41,434 bases of DNA from Gemmatimonadales bacterium UBA2975. Its GTDB lineage: Bacteria > Gemmatimonadota > Gemmatimonadetes > Longimicrobiales > Gaopeijiaceae. The stretch lies in NCBI GenBank assembly GCA_002348265.1, contig DEAT01000056.1, positions 1 through 41,434 of the forward strand. Reading direction: 5' to 3'. The notes below the pieces were generated by a model that saw only the letters and a list, made by a program, of their open reading frames with translations, ran no database searches and was not told where the DNA came from. The position numbers were made by a program, and so were the translations under genes. Shown one piece after another: positions 16,001-24,698 of the stretch; position 1 is the stretch's first letter; each line of letters begins with the position of its first letter.

Positions 16001-16033
16001 GAGTAGATCCTGAAACTCGTTTCTGCTAACTCG

Positions 16034-16483
16034 TCATTTCATAACAATGACCTTGCGTGTCAGAGGCCTCAGACCATTAACACTGATCTGCATCAGGTAG
16101 ACCCCGGACGCCACCTGGCGACCCATTTGATCTCTTCCGTCCCAGAATGCTTCAAACTCTCCGGGCTGGGCATATTCGAGGCGATCGACTGGCATGCCTT
16201 CTCCGGTCGGGTGACTGAGAGCCACCGGATGATTTATCAGTTGGGCGAGCACATTGAAGATTCTTATAGAGACAACAGCCGGCCTCCCGTCGACGAACAC
16301 CTCTTCACCAAGGGCGAAGGGAATCGTGGTCTCCGGGTTAAACGGGTTCGGGTAGTTCTGACCAAGTTGGAATCCGTTCTTCGCCCTCTCCCGCTCACCA
16401 GATGCCATGTCCTGGGCCGTAATGGATTCGGCAGTGCATACTAGGGCAAGGAGGACAACGAGAACGCGAATAAAGCGTCTCAT
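16034..16483 (-). CDS. Small exported protein consisting of a FlgD-Ig/T9SS-CTD-like domain
   Basis: 149 residues from ATG 16483, chosen because GGAGG (16493-16489) precedes it by 5 bases; the frame runs 4 codons further up. The signal peptide is 'MRRFIRVLVVLLALVCTAESITAQ'. Almost the whole mature protein is a C-terminal sorting-type beta-sandwich: 'FQLGQNYPNPFNPETTIPF', 'VSIRIFNVLAQLI', 'FEAFWDGRDQMGRQVASGVY' and 'RPLTRKVIVMK'. This pattern normally ends large secreted FCB-group proteins (Por secretion tail/FlgD Ig fold), so finding it alone is unusual. It could be a remnant of a larger protein, a stand-alone surface domain, or an accessory of the secretion system. An insert between 'EEVFVDGRPA' and 'RLEYAQPGEF' is longer than usual. 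Confidence 0.8.
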   Translation of the reverse strand: MRRFIRVLVVLLALVCTAESITAQDMASGERERAKNGFQLGQNYPNPFNPETTIPFALGEEVFVDGRPAVVSIRIFNVLAQLINHPVALSHPTGEGMPVDRLEYAQPGEFEAFWDGRDQMGRQVASGVYLMQISVNGLRPLTRKVIVMK

Positions 16484-16704
16484 CAAAACCTCCACACAGC
16501 AAATGTGCAGTAGCTAAGTGTCAATCGCGCTCCACTGATGAACGGCCATAGGAAAGCATGCCCGATGGATACTACGGCCTGAGTCTGAATGGGGTCAAGC
16601 TGCTAAACAACTCATCCACTGGTAGAGATACATACTACCCCTAAGCCCGGTTCCGACGCAGACCCAACTAGGGCACGGTCGTCGACCATCTTGATAATAA
16701 ATGC

Positions 16705-18606
16705 TCATACCTCAGGGACGGATCTCCCTTTCGCAGACCTGATAGTGACGCCGATTCCATCGAAGAAATTCAACAAAGGGATTAAATGCTTCCGCGACAC
16801 CGGAAGAGCATCTCTAAAGTCAGCAGGCCCAAGACCATCAGAGCCCGCAAGCGAACTACGGATAAGTTCAATGGCCCCGTTGATTTCAACAGTCGACACG
16901 TAGAGCCCGTCCGCAACTAGGGTCAACCTCCCCACGGACTCTAAATGGCGAAGGATTGGCCAAAAATCCTTACGTCCTAATAGATCATCCGGTAGGTCTT
17001 GGGCAAATGGAGCGGCCAGTCCCTTCGATGCGAGAAGCTTGTACAACCTCTCAGAGGCTTCCTGCTGGTCTACTGTCAGCTCGGGTCGAAAACCGGCACG
17101 GCGCACACCACCTTCTGCCCGCTCTAGAGTGCCAGTTCTACACAAGCTGTCTATTATCGCATCCGCTAGCTCTGATGGTGCCCACCCAGGGAGTTCTGAC
17201 CTGATCCGCGAAAGCGGGATGGCTACACGGAGTGGGTCCTCCCTATGTCCGACATCTACGGCGTCAAGCACTCGTGCCTCAGCTACTCCAATCACACTAT
17301 CATCCACTAGGTAAGGACCGGCCCGCATCGCCCCTGAACCTATGATCGAGTCAACTGCAGCCCGACACGCCGACGGTGAAGCACCCACGAATATCGGGAG
17401 GTTCGCCTCTATGCCTCCAGTCCAACCAGCCAACTCTACCCATGCCTTAACCCTCTCCCGAAGAGATCCATCTATAAGTTGATCTAGTTGCGCCCGCTGT
17501 TCGGCATTGATGTAGTTGCGTTTCAACGGAAACGGTTCAGCTATAATCCCGCCTCCTATGGTAGTTACTGGAGAGTATGCTCGAATAACCAAACGGTCTC
17601 CAGCACGCGCTACAACGGGCTCTTCGAGGCGGAGTTGCAACCAGCCCGAAACGCCAGCGTCAAGTGGGGTCTTTTCTAGGAGCACGCATCGAGCGAGGAC
17701 CTCTGTGGTACCGTGATGGACGTGCACTCGCTGATTGTGCTCAAGCTTCCAATCAGTGTCAGCAACAAGTTGAATGCGGGTCGTCAGCATCCAGGTCGGT
17801 GTCCATCCCGAGTGGGTTACGACCACTGCTCCACGTGATGTTCTTTCACGATCACCCCCGTCTCCGGTAAGTGCGATCGCCGTCCGATCACCTGCCTCCG
17901 CACGTTCACTAGAACGTCCATGGACCTCTATGCTCCTTATTCGAGCATCAAGGTTTTCGGGAAGGATCCGCACATTAGCTCCGGTCTCAATAATCCCGCT
18001 CCACAAGGTGCCAGTTCCGACTGTTCCGGTCCCTTGTATGGTGAAAACACGGTCGAGGGGAAGCCGAGCAAGATCATCCTGATCGGACTCCTGGACGCGA
18101 CCCGCAGCAACTGACAGAGCGTCGATGAGCTCACTGAGGCCCGTCCCCTTCAAGGCAGAAGTGCGCACACACGTGGCATCAGCGTATCGTGTCGCAGAAA
18201 GCACATCCTCTATGTCGGCTTCCACTAGGTCCAGCCACTCTGCATCAGCCGTGTCGGATTTCGTAATAGCTACTACAAGTTCCGGAACAGCCAAGAGCTC
18301 CACGATGGCTAAATGCTCTCGGGTCTGAGGCATAACCCCCTCGTCGCCTGCAACGACTAGAAGAACCACGTCCATCCCAGCAGCACCCGCCACCATAGCG
18401 CGCACGAAAGCGTCATGACCCGGCACGTCAACCACCCCGAAATGCGGCCGACCTTCTCCTGTCAGCTCGGCGAATCCCAACTCAATGGTGATCCCTCTCT
18501 CCTTCTCCTCTTTTAGCCGATCAGTGTCTGTCCCTGTCAGAGCTCGAACCAGTTCGGTCTTTCCGTGATCGATATGCCCTGCAGTGCCCAAAATTAGACT
18601 AGCCAA
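16705..18606 (-). CDS. selB: Selenocysteine-specific elongation factor SelB
   Basis: 633 residues, normal for SelB. The N-terminal GTPase has G1 'GHIDHGKTEL', switch I 'ERGITIELGFAEL', G3 'DVPGHDAF' and G4 'TKSD'. EF-Tu-like beta-barrel domains follow ('LPLDRVFTIQGTGTVGTGTL', 'RAGDRLVIRAYSPVTTIGGG'). The C-terminal 250 residues are the winged-helix repeats that bind the SECIS element of the mRNA ('LPVSRKHLIPLLNFFDGIGV' is the last one). SelB delivers Sec-tRNA to in-frame UGA. The start (ATG 18606) overlaps recO by 8 bases. selA, selD and selC are not in the window. Confidence 0.95.
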   Translation of the reverse strand: MASLILGTAGHIDHGKTELVRALTGTDTDRLKEEKERGITIELGFAELTGEGRPHFGVVDVPGHDAFVRAMVAGAAGMDVVLLVVAGDEGVMPQTREHLAIVELLAVPELVVAITKSDTADAEWLDLVEADIEDVLSATRYADATCVRTSALKGTGLSELIDALSVAAGRVQESDQDDLARLPLDRVFTIQGTGTVGTGTLWSGIIETGANVRILPENLDARIRSIEVHGRSSERAEAGDRTAIALTGDGGDRERTSRGAVVVTHSGWTPTWMLTTRIQLVADTDWKLEHNQRVHVHHGTTEVLARCVLLEKTPLDAGVSGWLQLRLEEPVVARAGDRLVIRAYSPVTTIGGGIIAEPFPLKRNYINAEQRAQLDQLIDGSLRERVKAWVELAGWTGGIEANLPIFVGASPSACRAAVDSIIGSGAMRAGPYLVDDSVIGVAEARVLDAVDVGHREDPLRVAIPLSRIRSELPGWAPSELADAIIDSLCRTGTLERAEGGVRRAGFRPELTVDQQEASERLYKLLASKGLAAPFAQDLPDDLLGRKDFWPILRHLESVGRLTLVADGLYVSTVEINGAIELIRSSLAGSDGLGPADFRDALPVSRKHLIPLLNFFDGIGVTIRSAKGRSVPEV

Positions 18607-19372
18607 CTTCCGGCCCTACTTCATCTTCTGGCGGCAAGGCACTCCCGAGGAAACGCAGTGACTTCAGGGGCTTATTAAGCACATGATAGGCGATGAAGTC
18701 AGACACCAGTCCCAGGTGACGCCTGGTGTGGCTTAAGCCCACCGGAACCTGTCCGGATATCATGTCCTCCAGCTGACTCCTTGCGATCGGTCCCACGCGA
18801 GGCCCCGCACTATCTTCAGAGCATTGCATGCACCGCATACCACCAGCTGCAAAGTCAAAGCGCCCCAACTCGTCCTCAAATAGAGGTTCCTCGCATCGGA
18901 CGCAGTTATCGAGTTGAGGGGCAAAACCGAAGGAGTGAGTTATCGTCCAGAGCACCGATAGCGCAGTGCCCGGAAGAAGCGAAGGGCTTTCAGTATTACA
19001 CAGCGCATCAAGCCCCGCCTCCAACGTGTCAAAAACCCTTGGTTGCGCGTCTGCCTCCGCATGCGACAGAACCAATTCGGCTGCCGCAGATGCTGCGGAA
19101 AACGCCAACATCTGGGTAGCCAATTCACTCCTCAATTTTAAACACGTAAACTCTTTCATATTATGTAGTTCACGATTTCTCTTCATGTAGACTACAAGGT
19201 CCCCTGAAGCGAACGTTGCCAGCGTCGCTACGCCTTTTCCACTCCGACCACGAACCCCCCGGGCTACCACACTCACTAGCCCATGCGCCCTAGTGTAAAA
19301 TCGAAGAATCCGACTGGAATCACCGTAGTCGTGGGCCCGCAGGAGCACAGCCGGTGTAGTAACGGAAGCCAT
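18599..19372 (-). CDS. recO: DNA repair protein RecO
   Basis: 257 residues. N-terminal OB fold ('VLLRAHDYGDSSRILRFYTR', 'GLVSVVARGVRGRSG') with the helical C-terminal domain holding a four-cysteine zinc site, CVRCEE and CMQC, as in many bacterial RecO proteins. RecO loads RecA with RecR and RecF at gaps in cytoplasmic DNA. It starts 3 bases after the upstream gene and overlaps selB, so it is translated as part of a metK-side operon. Confidence 0.93.
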   Translation of the reverse strand: MASVTTPAVLLRAHDYGDSSRILRFYTRAHGLVSVVARGVRGRSGKGVATLATFASGDLVVYMKRNRELHNMKEFTCLKLRSELATQMLAFSAASAAAELVLSHAEADAQPRVFDTLEAGLDALCNTESPSLLPGTALSVLWTITHSFGFAPQLDNCVRCEEPLFEDELGRFDFAAGGMRCMQCSEDSAGPRVGPIARSQLEDMISGQVPVGLSHTRRHLGLVSDFIAYHVLNKPLKSLRFLGSALPPEDEVGPEVG

Positions 19373-19375
19373 ACG

Positions 19376-20500
19376 TCAGCTCAGCTCCCGAATCGTTCGA
19401 AGAAGCTCCGCCCTACGCCTCTCGTAGCTCTTTCGTTCAGACTCTGAGCCCCCCCCCCTGCCGTCAAAGTCCTCATCGAGTCTGGCAACCTCCAGCATTA
19501 GCTGTTGTCTACTCTCAACGCGCAAAGCGACTAATTCATTCGGGCTTCGAGGCCGGAGTACGATACTTCCCACGACCACAAGCGTGAGTCCTAGCAAAAC
19601 TGCCACCCACTCCACATGGGGAGACCTGACTTCTTCAGTCTTTACAATAGTGACCACCGGGCCTAACAAATCCGCTCCTGCAAATCTTCGATACGTCGAT
19701 CCGGGCTCGAATTCTTGTCTCTCTATGAAATCTAGGCCGTCGATCGCCACCGTCGGAGCCGGTTCACGGATCAGCACGTCTAGGCGCTCCGTTCCAGCTC
19801 GCACAGGCAGTGACATAAAGAGTGAATCGACCTCATACCTGACTACAAAAAGCCTTCCTCCGGGTGGGAGGGCAGCCTTCGCAATAACCTCTCCATTTTG
19901 ATAACGGACTGCGTCTGCAGAGACCTCTCCCTCTCCGACTTCAACTGAACGTATGCCAACCGGCATCCGATGGCGCCACGTGTCTCCACCAGGCCTAGCA
20001 ACGATAGTCTGTCCTTCGTCGTTGCGGAGTTCAAAAAGATCAGTAACACGCCAGCCTGAGGAATCAGGCTCAATAAAGACACTGCGAGACTGAATCGCGA
20101 CGGGAAAGCCCTCGGGCCTAGCTACCAGCGTATCGTAGACGCTCACTCGGTACACAGAATCCAGCTCTTCTGCGGACCGGATCATTGGACCAAAATACAG
20201 GACGCCATTGTGCCGAATCGATGCAAAGAAGATGTCGCTTAATATCGGATCAGGCTCCCTTGGCAGACTGAATCGGAAAGCACCATCTCTCCCAAGCTTT
20301 GTAGAATCCAACTCCCCTTGCGTCCCCTGAGTCAGGTGATGCAGGACGACGGTGCCATCCGACATCGCAGTATCGCCGAGAAAAGCTGTCCCCCGCATAA
20401 TCACCTGCTGGGCTAGCACCTCAGGCGGCATAAAGAGAACGATCAAAAACATCGTAACAATTCCGATGTCACTGCACGCCTTCGCAACGTCCTTTATCAC
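19376..20500 (-). CDS. Exported, C-terminally membrane-anchored protein with CcmI-like tail, unknown function
   Basis: 374 residues if the GTG at 20500 is used. It follows GGAGGA by 12 bases and immediately gives a signal peptide ending 'PPEVLAQ'. The frame is open to a TTG at 20542, which would overlap the DUF151 gene. After the signal peptide is a beta-rich domain resembling a carboxypeptidase-regulatory fold ('VIMRGTAFLGDTAMSDGTVVL', 'LGRDGAFRFSLP'). One transmembrane helix follows ('WVAVLLGLTLVVVGSIVL'), then a charged C-terminal helix 'LMLEVARLDEDFDG', 'RRRAELLRTIREL' of the sort found in CcmH/CcmI-like proteins. A run of ten G on the coding strand (plus-strand C at 19449-19458) lies about 27 codons from the end. 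Confidence 0.75.
   Translation of the reverse strand: MIKDVAKACSDIGIVTMFLIVLFMPPEVLAQQVIMRGTAFLGDTAMSDGTVVLHHLTQGTQGELDSTKLGRDGAFRFSLPREPDPILSDIFFASIRHNGVLYFGPMIRSAEELDSVYRVSVYDTLVARPEGFPVAIQSRSVFIEPDSSGWRVTDLFELRNDEGQTIVARPGGDTWRHRMPVGIRSVEVGEGEVSADAVRYQNGEVIAKAALPPGGRLFVVRYEVDSLFMSLPVRAGTERLDVLIREPAPTVAIDGLDFIERQEFEPGSTYRRFAGADLLGPVVTIVKTEEVRSPHVEWVAVLLGLTLVVVGSIVLRPRSPNELVALRVESRQQLMLEVARLDEDFDGRGGGSESERKSYERRRAELLRTIRELS
19449..19458 (-). repeat. G10 homopolymer inside a coding sequence
   Basis: Ten consecutive C on the plus strand encode part of DGRGGGSES in the membrane-anchored protein. Eleven G would stop the frame four codons after the tract (CTC AGA GTC TGA). Nine G would replace the last 24 residues and stop just before the annotated stop. 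The tract is long enough for slippage or sequencing error. Confidence 0.85.
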
Positions 20501-20522
20501 CCATCGGACGACTCCTCCGGGC

Positions 20523-21065
20523 TCAGAGAGTAAAGCGACCAAAATCCTCGGGGTTGAGACGGCGCAGATGCTCCTTGAGTTCCTCGGGCCCTATTTTCTT
20601 GTCTTGGGAACCAAGCTCGATGTGCTCGACCATCGGTGATGCATCCGAGACACACTCGTCCTCGGCAATCTCAATCGTTGCGATTTCGAGTAGTGAGTCG
20701 TCAGCCATGACGCACGCACCTGACCTCAAAGCAACTGCGATCGAATCCGAAGGACGGGCGTCCACAGTGATCGTTTCTCCATTCCGTGTTATGACCAGTT
20801 CGGCATAATACGTACTCTCCTGCACCTCGGTGATCACGACCTTCGTAACGGTGCCCCCAAGCTTACCCAACAATGAACAGAACAAGTCATGCGTTAGTGG
20901 TCTTGGGCTATCCATATCTGCCAGTCGCATCGCAATGGAGCTGGCCTCCGCCGGTCCGATCCATATCGGCAACACCCTGTCACCATCTAGTTCTTGGAGG
21001 ATCACAACAGGCGTGTTCGTATTTCGATCCAGTGCGAGACTCTGAACTCTGACTTCAACCAGCAC
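20523..21065 (-). CDS. DUF151 bifunctional nuclease-like protein
   Basis: 180 residues, GTG start with GGAGGA 9 bases upstream. 'VVILQELDGDRVLPIWIGPAEASSIAM' (split around DGDRVLPIWIG) and 'PRPLTHDLFCSLLGKLGG' are the signatures of the DUF151/BFN domain, ending with 'VDARPSDSIAVALRSG'. Plant and bacterial members have reported nuclease activity, but the natural substrate is unclear. The C-terminal 40 residues are acidic and shorter than the UVR-type tail in some homologues. It lies between metK and the membrane-anchored protein gene. Confidence 0.92.
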   Translation of the reverse strand: MLVEVRVQSLALDRNTNTPVVILQELDGDRVLPIWIGPAEASSIAMRLADMDSPRPLTHDLFCSLLGKLGGTVTKVVITEVQESTYYAELVITRNGETITVDARPSDSIAVALRSGACVMADDSLLEIATIEIAEDECVSDASPMVEHIELGSQDKKIGPEELKEHLRRLNPEDFGRFTL

Positions 21066-21100
21066 TAGTTCGGCTCCTCCAAAGGGGATGCGATTCGTTC

Positions 21101-21124
21101 GGTGAAGCTTGAAAAAACTTCACC
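21101..21124. terminator. Hairpin between metK and the DUF151 gene
   Basis: GGTGAAG and CTTCACC form a perfect 7-bp stem around a 10-base A/T-rich loop, 63 bases downstream of the metK stop on the minus strand. It lacks a following T-run and may be an attenuator or processing hairpin that separates metK from the recO-selB operon. Confidence 0.35.
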
Positions 21125-21187
21125 CTTGAACTTCAATACTCCCCAATGGCTCAGGGGTTCTCCCAAGCTCTTACGACGTGCTTCCCG

Positions 21188-22378
21188 TTAGACTCCCACT
21201 GCCGTTTTGAGGTCTTCCACGCGGTTCGTTTCCTCCCAAGGGAAGAAAAGCACCTCATCTTCAGCTTTCTTAACATCCGGGATCTTCATCTCGGGTTCCC
21301 GACCGAAATGACCGTAAGCCGCGGTGGGGGTAAAGATCGGATTCCTTAGGCCTAAGACTTCTATTATCGATCGTGGACGAAAGTCGAAGACTTCAGAAAC
21401 CGCCTTTGAAAGAGCTTCATCCGAGAACTCTCCGGTACCGAACGTAGTTACGTGAACTGATACTGGTTCAACAACGCCAATCGCATAAGCCAATTGAATT
21501 TCGCAACGACTGGCTAGGCCAGAGGCGACTACATTCTTCGCTGCCCACCGCGCCGCGTACGCAGCCGACCTATCCACCTTGGTAGCGTCCTTCCCCGAAA
21601 ACGCCCCACCACCGTGCCTACCAATACCACCGTATGTATCTACGATGATCTTTCTTCCCGTAAGACCGGCATCTCCATGTGGGCCTCCGATCACAAACAG
21701 GCCGGTGGGATTCACGTGATGCGCACAGTCCTCGGGATCGTAAAGGCTCTCCGGAAGAGTCGGCCTAACCACCTTGTCCAAGATCTCTGCTTCTATCTCT
21801 TCATGCGACACCTTCTCGTCATGTTGAGTACTTATCACGACTGTGTGAATACGAACTGGCCTATTCTCAGAATCGAACTCTATGGTCACCTGAGACTTTC
21901 CATCCGGGCGCACCCACGGCAATTCACCATTGTGCCGCACTTGTGCAAGTCGCCGGGTGAGCGCATGAGCATATTGGATTGTTGGTGGCATAAGTTCCGG
22001 TGTCTCGTCTGACGCATAGCCAAACATCATCCCTTGATCACCTGCACCACCATGATCGACACCCATCGCGATATGATCAGACTGAGGGTCTAGACTGGTG
22101 AGCACCGAGCATGTCGCCGCATCGATACCACAAGCGGAGTCGTTATACCCGATTCTACCCAATGTACCGCGAACCACCTCCGGAAGGTTCACATAACCTT
22201 TTGTCGTGACCTCGCCAGCAAGAAGAGCAAGTCCGGTCGTTACAAGGGTCTCACAAGCCACACGCGAGTTCGGATCCTGGGCTAGCATATGGTCAAGCAC
22301 CGAGTCTGAAATCTGGTCGGCCATCTTATCTGGATGGCCTTCTGTCACCGATTCAGAAGTGAAGAGTGTTGTACCCAA
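21188..22378 (-). CDS. metK: S-adenosylmethionine synthetase
   Basis: 396 residues from the TTG at 22378. I chose this start because GGAG (22388-22385) precedes it by 6 bases; a TTG at 22384 in frame is too close. 'LFTSESVTEGHPDK' binds ATP and Mg2+, 'GAGDQGMMFGYA' is signature 1, and 'GGGAFSGKDATKVDRSAAY' is signature 2. The enzyme makes S-adenosylmethionine from methionine and ATP, the methyl donor also used by methyltransferases in this window. The 199-base upstream region contains an inverted repeat (22529-22543) but no SAM riboswitch that I can recognise. Confidence 0.96.
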   Translation of the reverse strand: MGTTLFTSESVTEGHPDKMADQISDSVLDHMLAQDPNSRVACETLVTTGLALLAGEVTTKGYVNLPEVVRGTLGRIGYNDSACGIDAATCSVLTSLDPQSDHIAMGVDHGGAGDQGMMFGYASDETPELMPPTIQYAHALTRRLAQVRHNGELPWVRPDGKSQVTIEFDSENRPVRIHTVVISTQHDEKVSHEEIEAEILDKVVRPTLPESLYDPEDCAHHVNPTGLFVIGGPHGDAGLTGRKIIVDTYGGIGRHGGGAFSGKDATKVDRSAAYAARWAAKNVVASGLASRCEIQLAYAIGVVEPVSVHVTTFGTGEFSDEALSKAVSEVFDFRPRSIIEVLGLRNPIFTPTAAYGHFGREPEMKIPDVKKAEDEVLFFPWEETNRVEDLKTAVGV

Positions 22379-22528
22379 GATCAACTCCGGCGCAGGCGGC
22401 TTCAGCTTGCCCGCGAATCCTAGACTAGTTCAGAAAACGCGAAAAAGCCTACCCAATCACCTCGAACGCGACAAGCTCCGAGAGTAATAGACAACAGCGC
22501 TCCCGCTGAAGTACATGTTCCGCTAGCG

Positions 22529-22543
22529 TCAACTTTCAGTTGA
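22529..22543. repeat. Perfect short inverted repeat upstream of metK
   Basis: TCAACT-ttc-AGTTGA, a perfect 6+6 inverted repeat with a 3-base loop, lies in the gap between the glycosyltransferase stop and metK. It could be an operator or a weak transcript-end hairpin; no T-run is present. Confidence 0.25.
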
Positions 22544-22583
22544 AGTGACCAGCCTTGAACACATCACGCCGGAACAACGCTTT

Positions 22584-23711
22584 CTAGGACCCTACTCTAT
22601 TGTTAGTTAGACCGGACACCCGACCAAGCACGATTTCAAACCTGCGGGCCGAAACATTCCAGGAAAAGCTCTCAGCGAACTCCCGAGCAGAATCGGACAT
22701 CCTCTGCCTCTGCTTAGCATCAGAGACCAGTGCTTCGATCGCTTCAGCTAGCGCTCCGACATCACCATGCTGCACTAGCAAACCCGTCACTTCGTCAAGA
22801 ACAGATTCGCGAAGCCCGGGGGCGTCGCTCGCTACAGAGGGCGTCCCGCAAGCCGCAGCTTCCATGACAGAAATACCCCAGCCTTCTTTCGAGGACGGAA
22901 GGACATGGACCCATGAACTCTGCAATAACTCCAGCTTCTTAGAATCTTTTATAAACCCCATGAGCTCAACTCGATCTTCCACGCCCAAACGTTTCACAAG
23001 CTTAGAAAGCTCAGGAGCCTCCTCGCCAGTGCCGGCAACCCGCAACTGAACATGGATTCCCCGAATCCTGAGTTCTGCAACCGCTTGGATGATCAGGTCT
23101 ACCCGTTTATATCGCTTCAACCGCCCCAGAAACAGGATCGTCGGCTGTAGCGTCTTCGAATCAGAGAGAGGGGTATAGAGGGTTACATCAATCCCATTGG
23201 GAATCACATCAATGTCATCCGGGCTTAAGCCGCGGTCAACCAGATCTCTCTTCGTGCTCTCGGAAACCGCCGCGGTAGGAGTACTCTTATAAAAGAAGGG
23301 AATCAAGCACTCCATCAGAAGGGTCACTAGGGCAATTGGCACATTAGCAGCCTGAAATGCCGTCCTGCCAAAGAGATGATGTGCCACAAGCAGAACAGGG
23401 GACTTAGTCCATAAAGGTGTAAACAGTGGCACCTTGTTTAGATCTTCGACGACCACGTCGAAGTCGCAACCGACGAGGTGTCGACGATAGTATTTTGGGG
23501 CGGATACCGGAAAGGTGTAGCGGCTGCCTGTTCGGTGCACCTCGATACCGTCGAGATTAGTCCGCCCAATGCATCCTGGCCAACCGGACACTAGGGCGGT
23601 TACCTGATGTCCCTCCTCAACTAGTCGACCGAAAATCTGGTGCAAGTGCTCCTCTGCACCTCCCGCTTGCGGGTTCTCGCGATCAAGCCAGTTAACGACG
23701 AGAATCCGCAA
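22584..23711 (-). CDS. GT4-family glycosyltransferase
   Basis: 375 residues with a GT-B fold. N-terminal 'NWLDRENPQAGGAEEHLHQIF' is the acceptor-side glycine loop. The C-terminal half has 'PTILFLGRLKRYKRVDLIIQA' (here as ILFLGRLKRYKRVD), 'RVAGTGEEAPEL' and the donor-binding E-x7-E motif in 'KEGWGISVMEAAACGTPSVA'. This is typical of retaining GT4 enzymes that add hexoses to lipid- or polysaccharide-linked acceptors at the inner membrane. The substrate cannot be read from sequence. It is the last gene of the rib-nusB string, 28 bases after nusB, and may be an independent addition to the operon. Confidence 0.88.
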   Translation of the reverse strand: MRILVVNWLDRENPQAGGAEEHLHQIFGRLVEEGHQVTALVSGWPGCIGRTNLDGIEVHRTGSRYTFPVSAPKYYRRHLVGCDFDVVVEDLNKVPLFTPLWTKSPVLLVAHHLFGRTAFQAANVPIALVTLLMECLIPFFYKSTPTAAVSESTKRDLVDRGLSPDDIDVIPNGIDVTLYTPLSDSKTLQPTILFLGRLKRYKRVDLIIQAVAELRIRGIHVQLRVAGTGEEAPELSKLVKRLGVEDRVELMGFIKDSKKLELLQSSWVHVLPSSKEGWGISVMEAAACGTPSVASDAPGLRESVLDEVTGLLVQHGDVGALAEAIEALVSDAKQRQRMSDSAREFAESFSWNVSARRFEIVLGRVSGLTNNRVGS

Positions 23712-23739
23712 GGCTATCGAGACCGAATAAGCGGCGGGG

Positions 23740-24207
23740 TCAAGCCCCGCTCGCGTTCCCCTTGTAGAGCGCGTCTAAAACGCCGTTTACGAAACGCGGT
23801 GACTCATTTCCTCCATACGCCTCCGCAAGAAGAATCGCTTCTTGGATAGCTACTTTTGGAGGGATATCCTCTAAGTACAAAAGCTCAACTGCACCGAGTC
23901 TCAGCACCGCCCGATCTATACGCGACAAGCGATTCAAACTCCAATTATCCAGATAGCAACGCAATGTGCCATCGATCTCTGCGAGATGCTCATCCAAAAG
24001 CAGCAAAAGCTTCCTTATGTATGGAAGGCGTCTCGGCGAGATGCGTCGTGTAGCGGTCGTATCTATTAACACGTCACGAAGAGACCCCTCGAGGCCATTA
24101 CTTTCCCAGCGATAGTGAATCTGCAGCGCCCACGCACGGGCCCGACTTCGGTCGATCCGCTCCGACCGTTCAAGCTTCTTGAGAGGCTCCGTCCCTTGAG
24201 AGTTCAC
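23740..24207 (-). CDS. nusB: Transcription antitermination factor NusB
   Basis: 155 residues, all-helical. Signatures are 'SRARAWALQIHYRWE' at the N-terminus and 'NWSLNRLSRIDRAVLRLGAVELLYL' followed by 'PPKVAIQEAILLAEAYGGNESPRFVNGVLDAL' (here cut to PPKVAIQEAILLAEAYG). NusB with S10 binds boxA in rRNA leaders. The gene overlaps ribH by 4 bases, the classic ribH-nusB arrangement. Confidence 0.96.
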   Translation of the reverse strand: MNSQGTEPLKKLERSERIDRSRARAWALQIHYRWESNGLEGSLRDVLIDTTATRRISPRRLPYIRKLLLLLDEHLAEIDGTLRCYLDNWSLNRLSRIDRAVLRLGAVELLYLEDIPPKVAIQEAILLAEAYGGNESPRFVNGVLDALYKGNASGA

Positions 24208-24698
24208 TCTTGGGCCCGAATTTCCCGTATTACGCTCACCATTTCGATTGCAGCTCTCGCCGATTCATAACCCTTATTCTCCACTCCGGACCCAGCTCGA
24301 GCTTTAGCCTGTTCCAAGGTGTCCGTCGTTAGCACCCCGAACACCACCGGAATCTCAGCTGATCGGGCTACCACACCCAGACCCCTCGAAGCTTCTTGAC
24401 ATACATAGTCGAAATGAGGTGTCTCTCCCCGTATCACGCAGCCTAGGGTCACGACAGCATCGAAACTCCCTGCCTCAACCGCTTGAGTCGCCGCCTGAGA
24501 AAGCTCCCACGCTCCAGGAACGCGAAAACTCACAACGTCTTCTTCGCGAACACCGTGCTCCGCTAGAGCTTGTAATGCCCCCTGGAGCAGTCCATCAGTG
24601 ACCTCTTTGTTGAATCTTGCTGCGATGACGGCCACACGAAGACCGCTCGCATCTAGTACACCTCGACGGCTTTCTATCGGAGAGCCCCCGATGCTCAC
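24204..24698 (-). CDS. ribH: 6,7-dimethyl-8-ribityllumazine synthase
   Basis: 164 residues, normal length. 'VAVIAARFNKEVTDGLLQGA' contains the aromatic-N phosphate site residues, 'VPGAWELSQAA' the substrate loop, and 'GETPHFDYV' the catalytic histidine. 'PVVFGVLTTDTLEQAKARAG' completes the active site. It condenses 5-amino-6-ribitylaminouracil with 3,4-dihydroxy-2-butanone 4-phosphate. It overlaps ribBA and nusB by 4 bases each. Confidence 0.96.
   Translation of the reverse strand: MSIGGSPIESRRGVLDASGLRVAVIAARFNKEVTDGLLQGALQALAEHGVREEDVVSFRVPGAWELSQAATQAVEAGSFDAVVTLGCVIRGETPHFDYVCQEASRGLGVVARSAEIPVVFGVLTTDTLEQAKARAGSGVENKGYESARAAIEMVSVIREIRAQE

Noticed and set aside
16500..16600. TTGACA-type promoter for the small FlgD-like protein gene on the minus strand
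   Set aside because: TTGACA is present but the hexamer 17 bases on reads TGCTGT, a poor -10, so I did not list it.
22385..22583. SAM riboswitch upstream of metK
   Set aside because: No SAM-I, SAM-II or SAH-type conserved core could be recognised; only a short inverted repeat is present.
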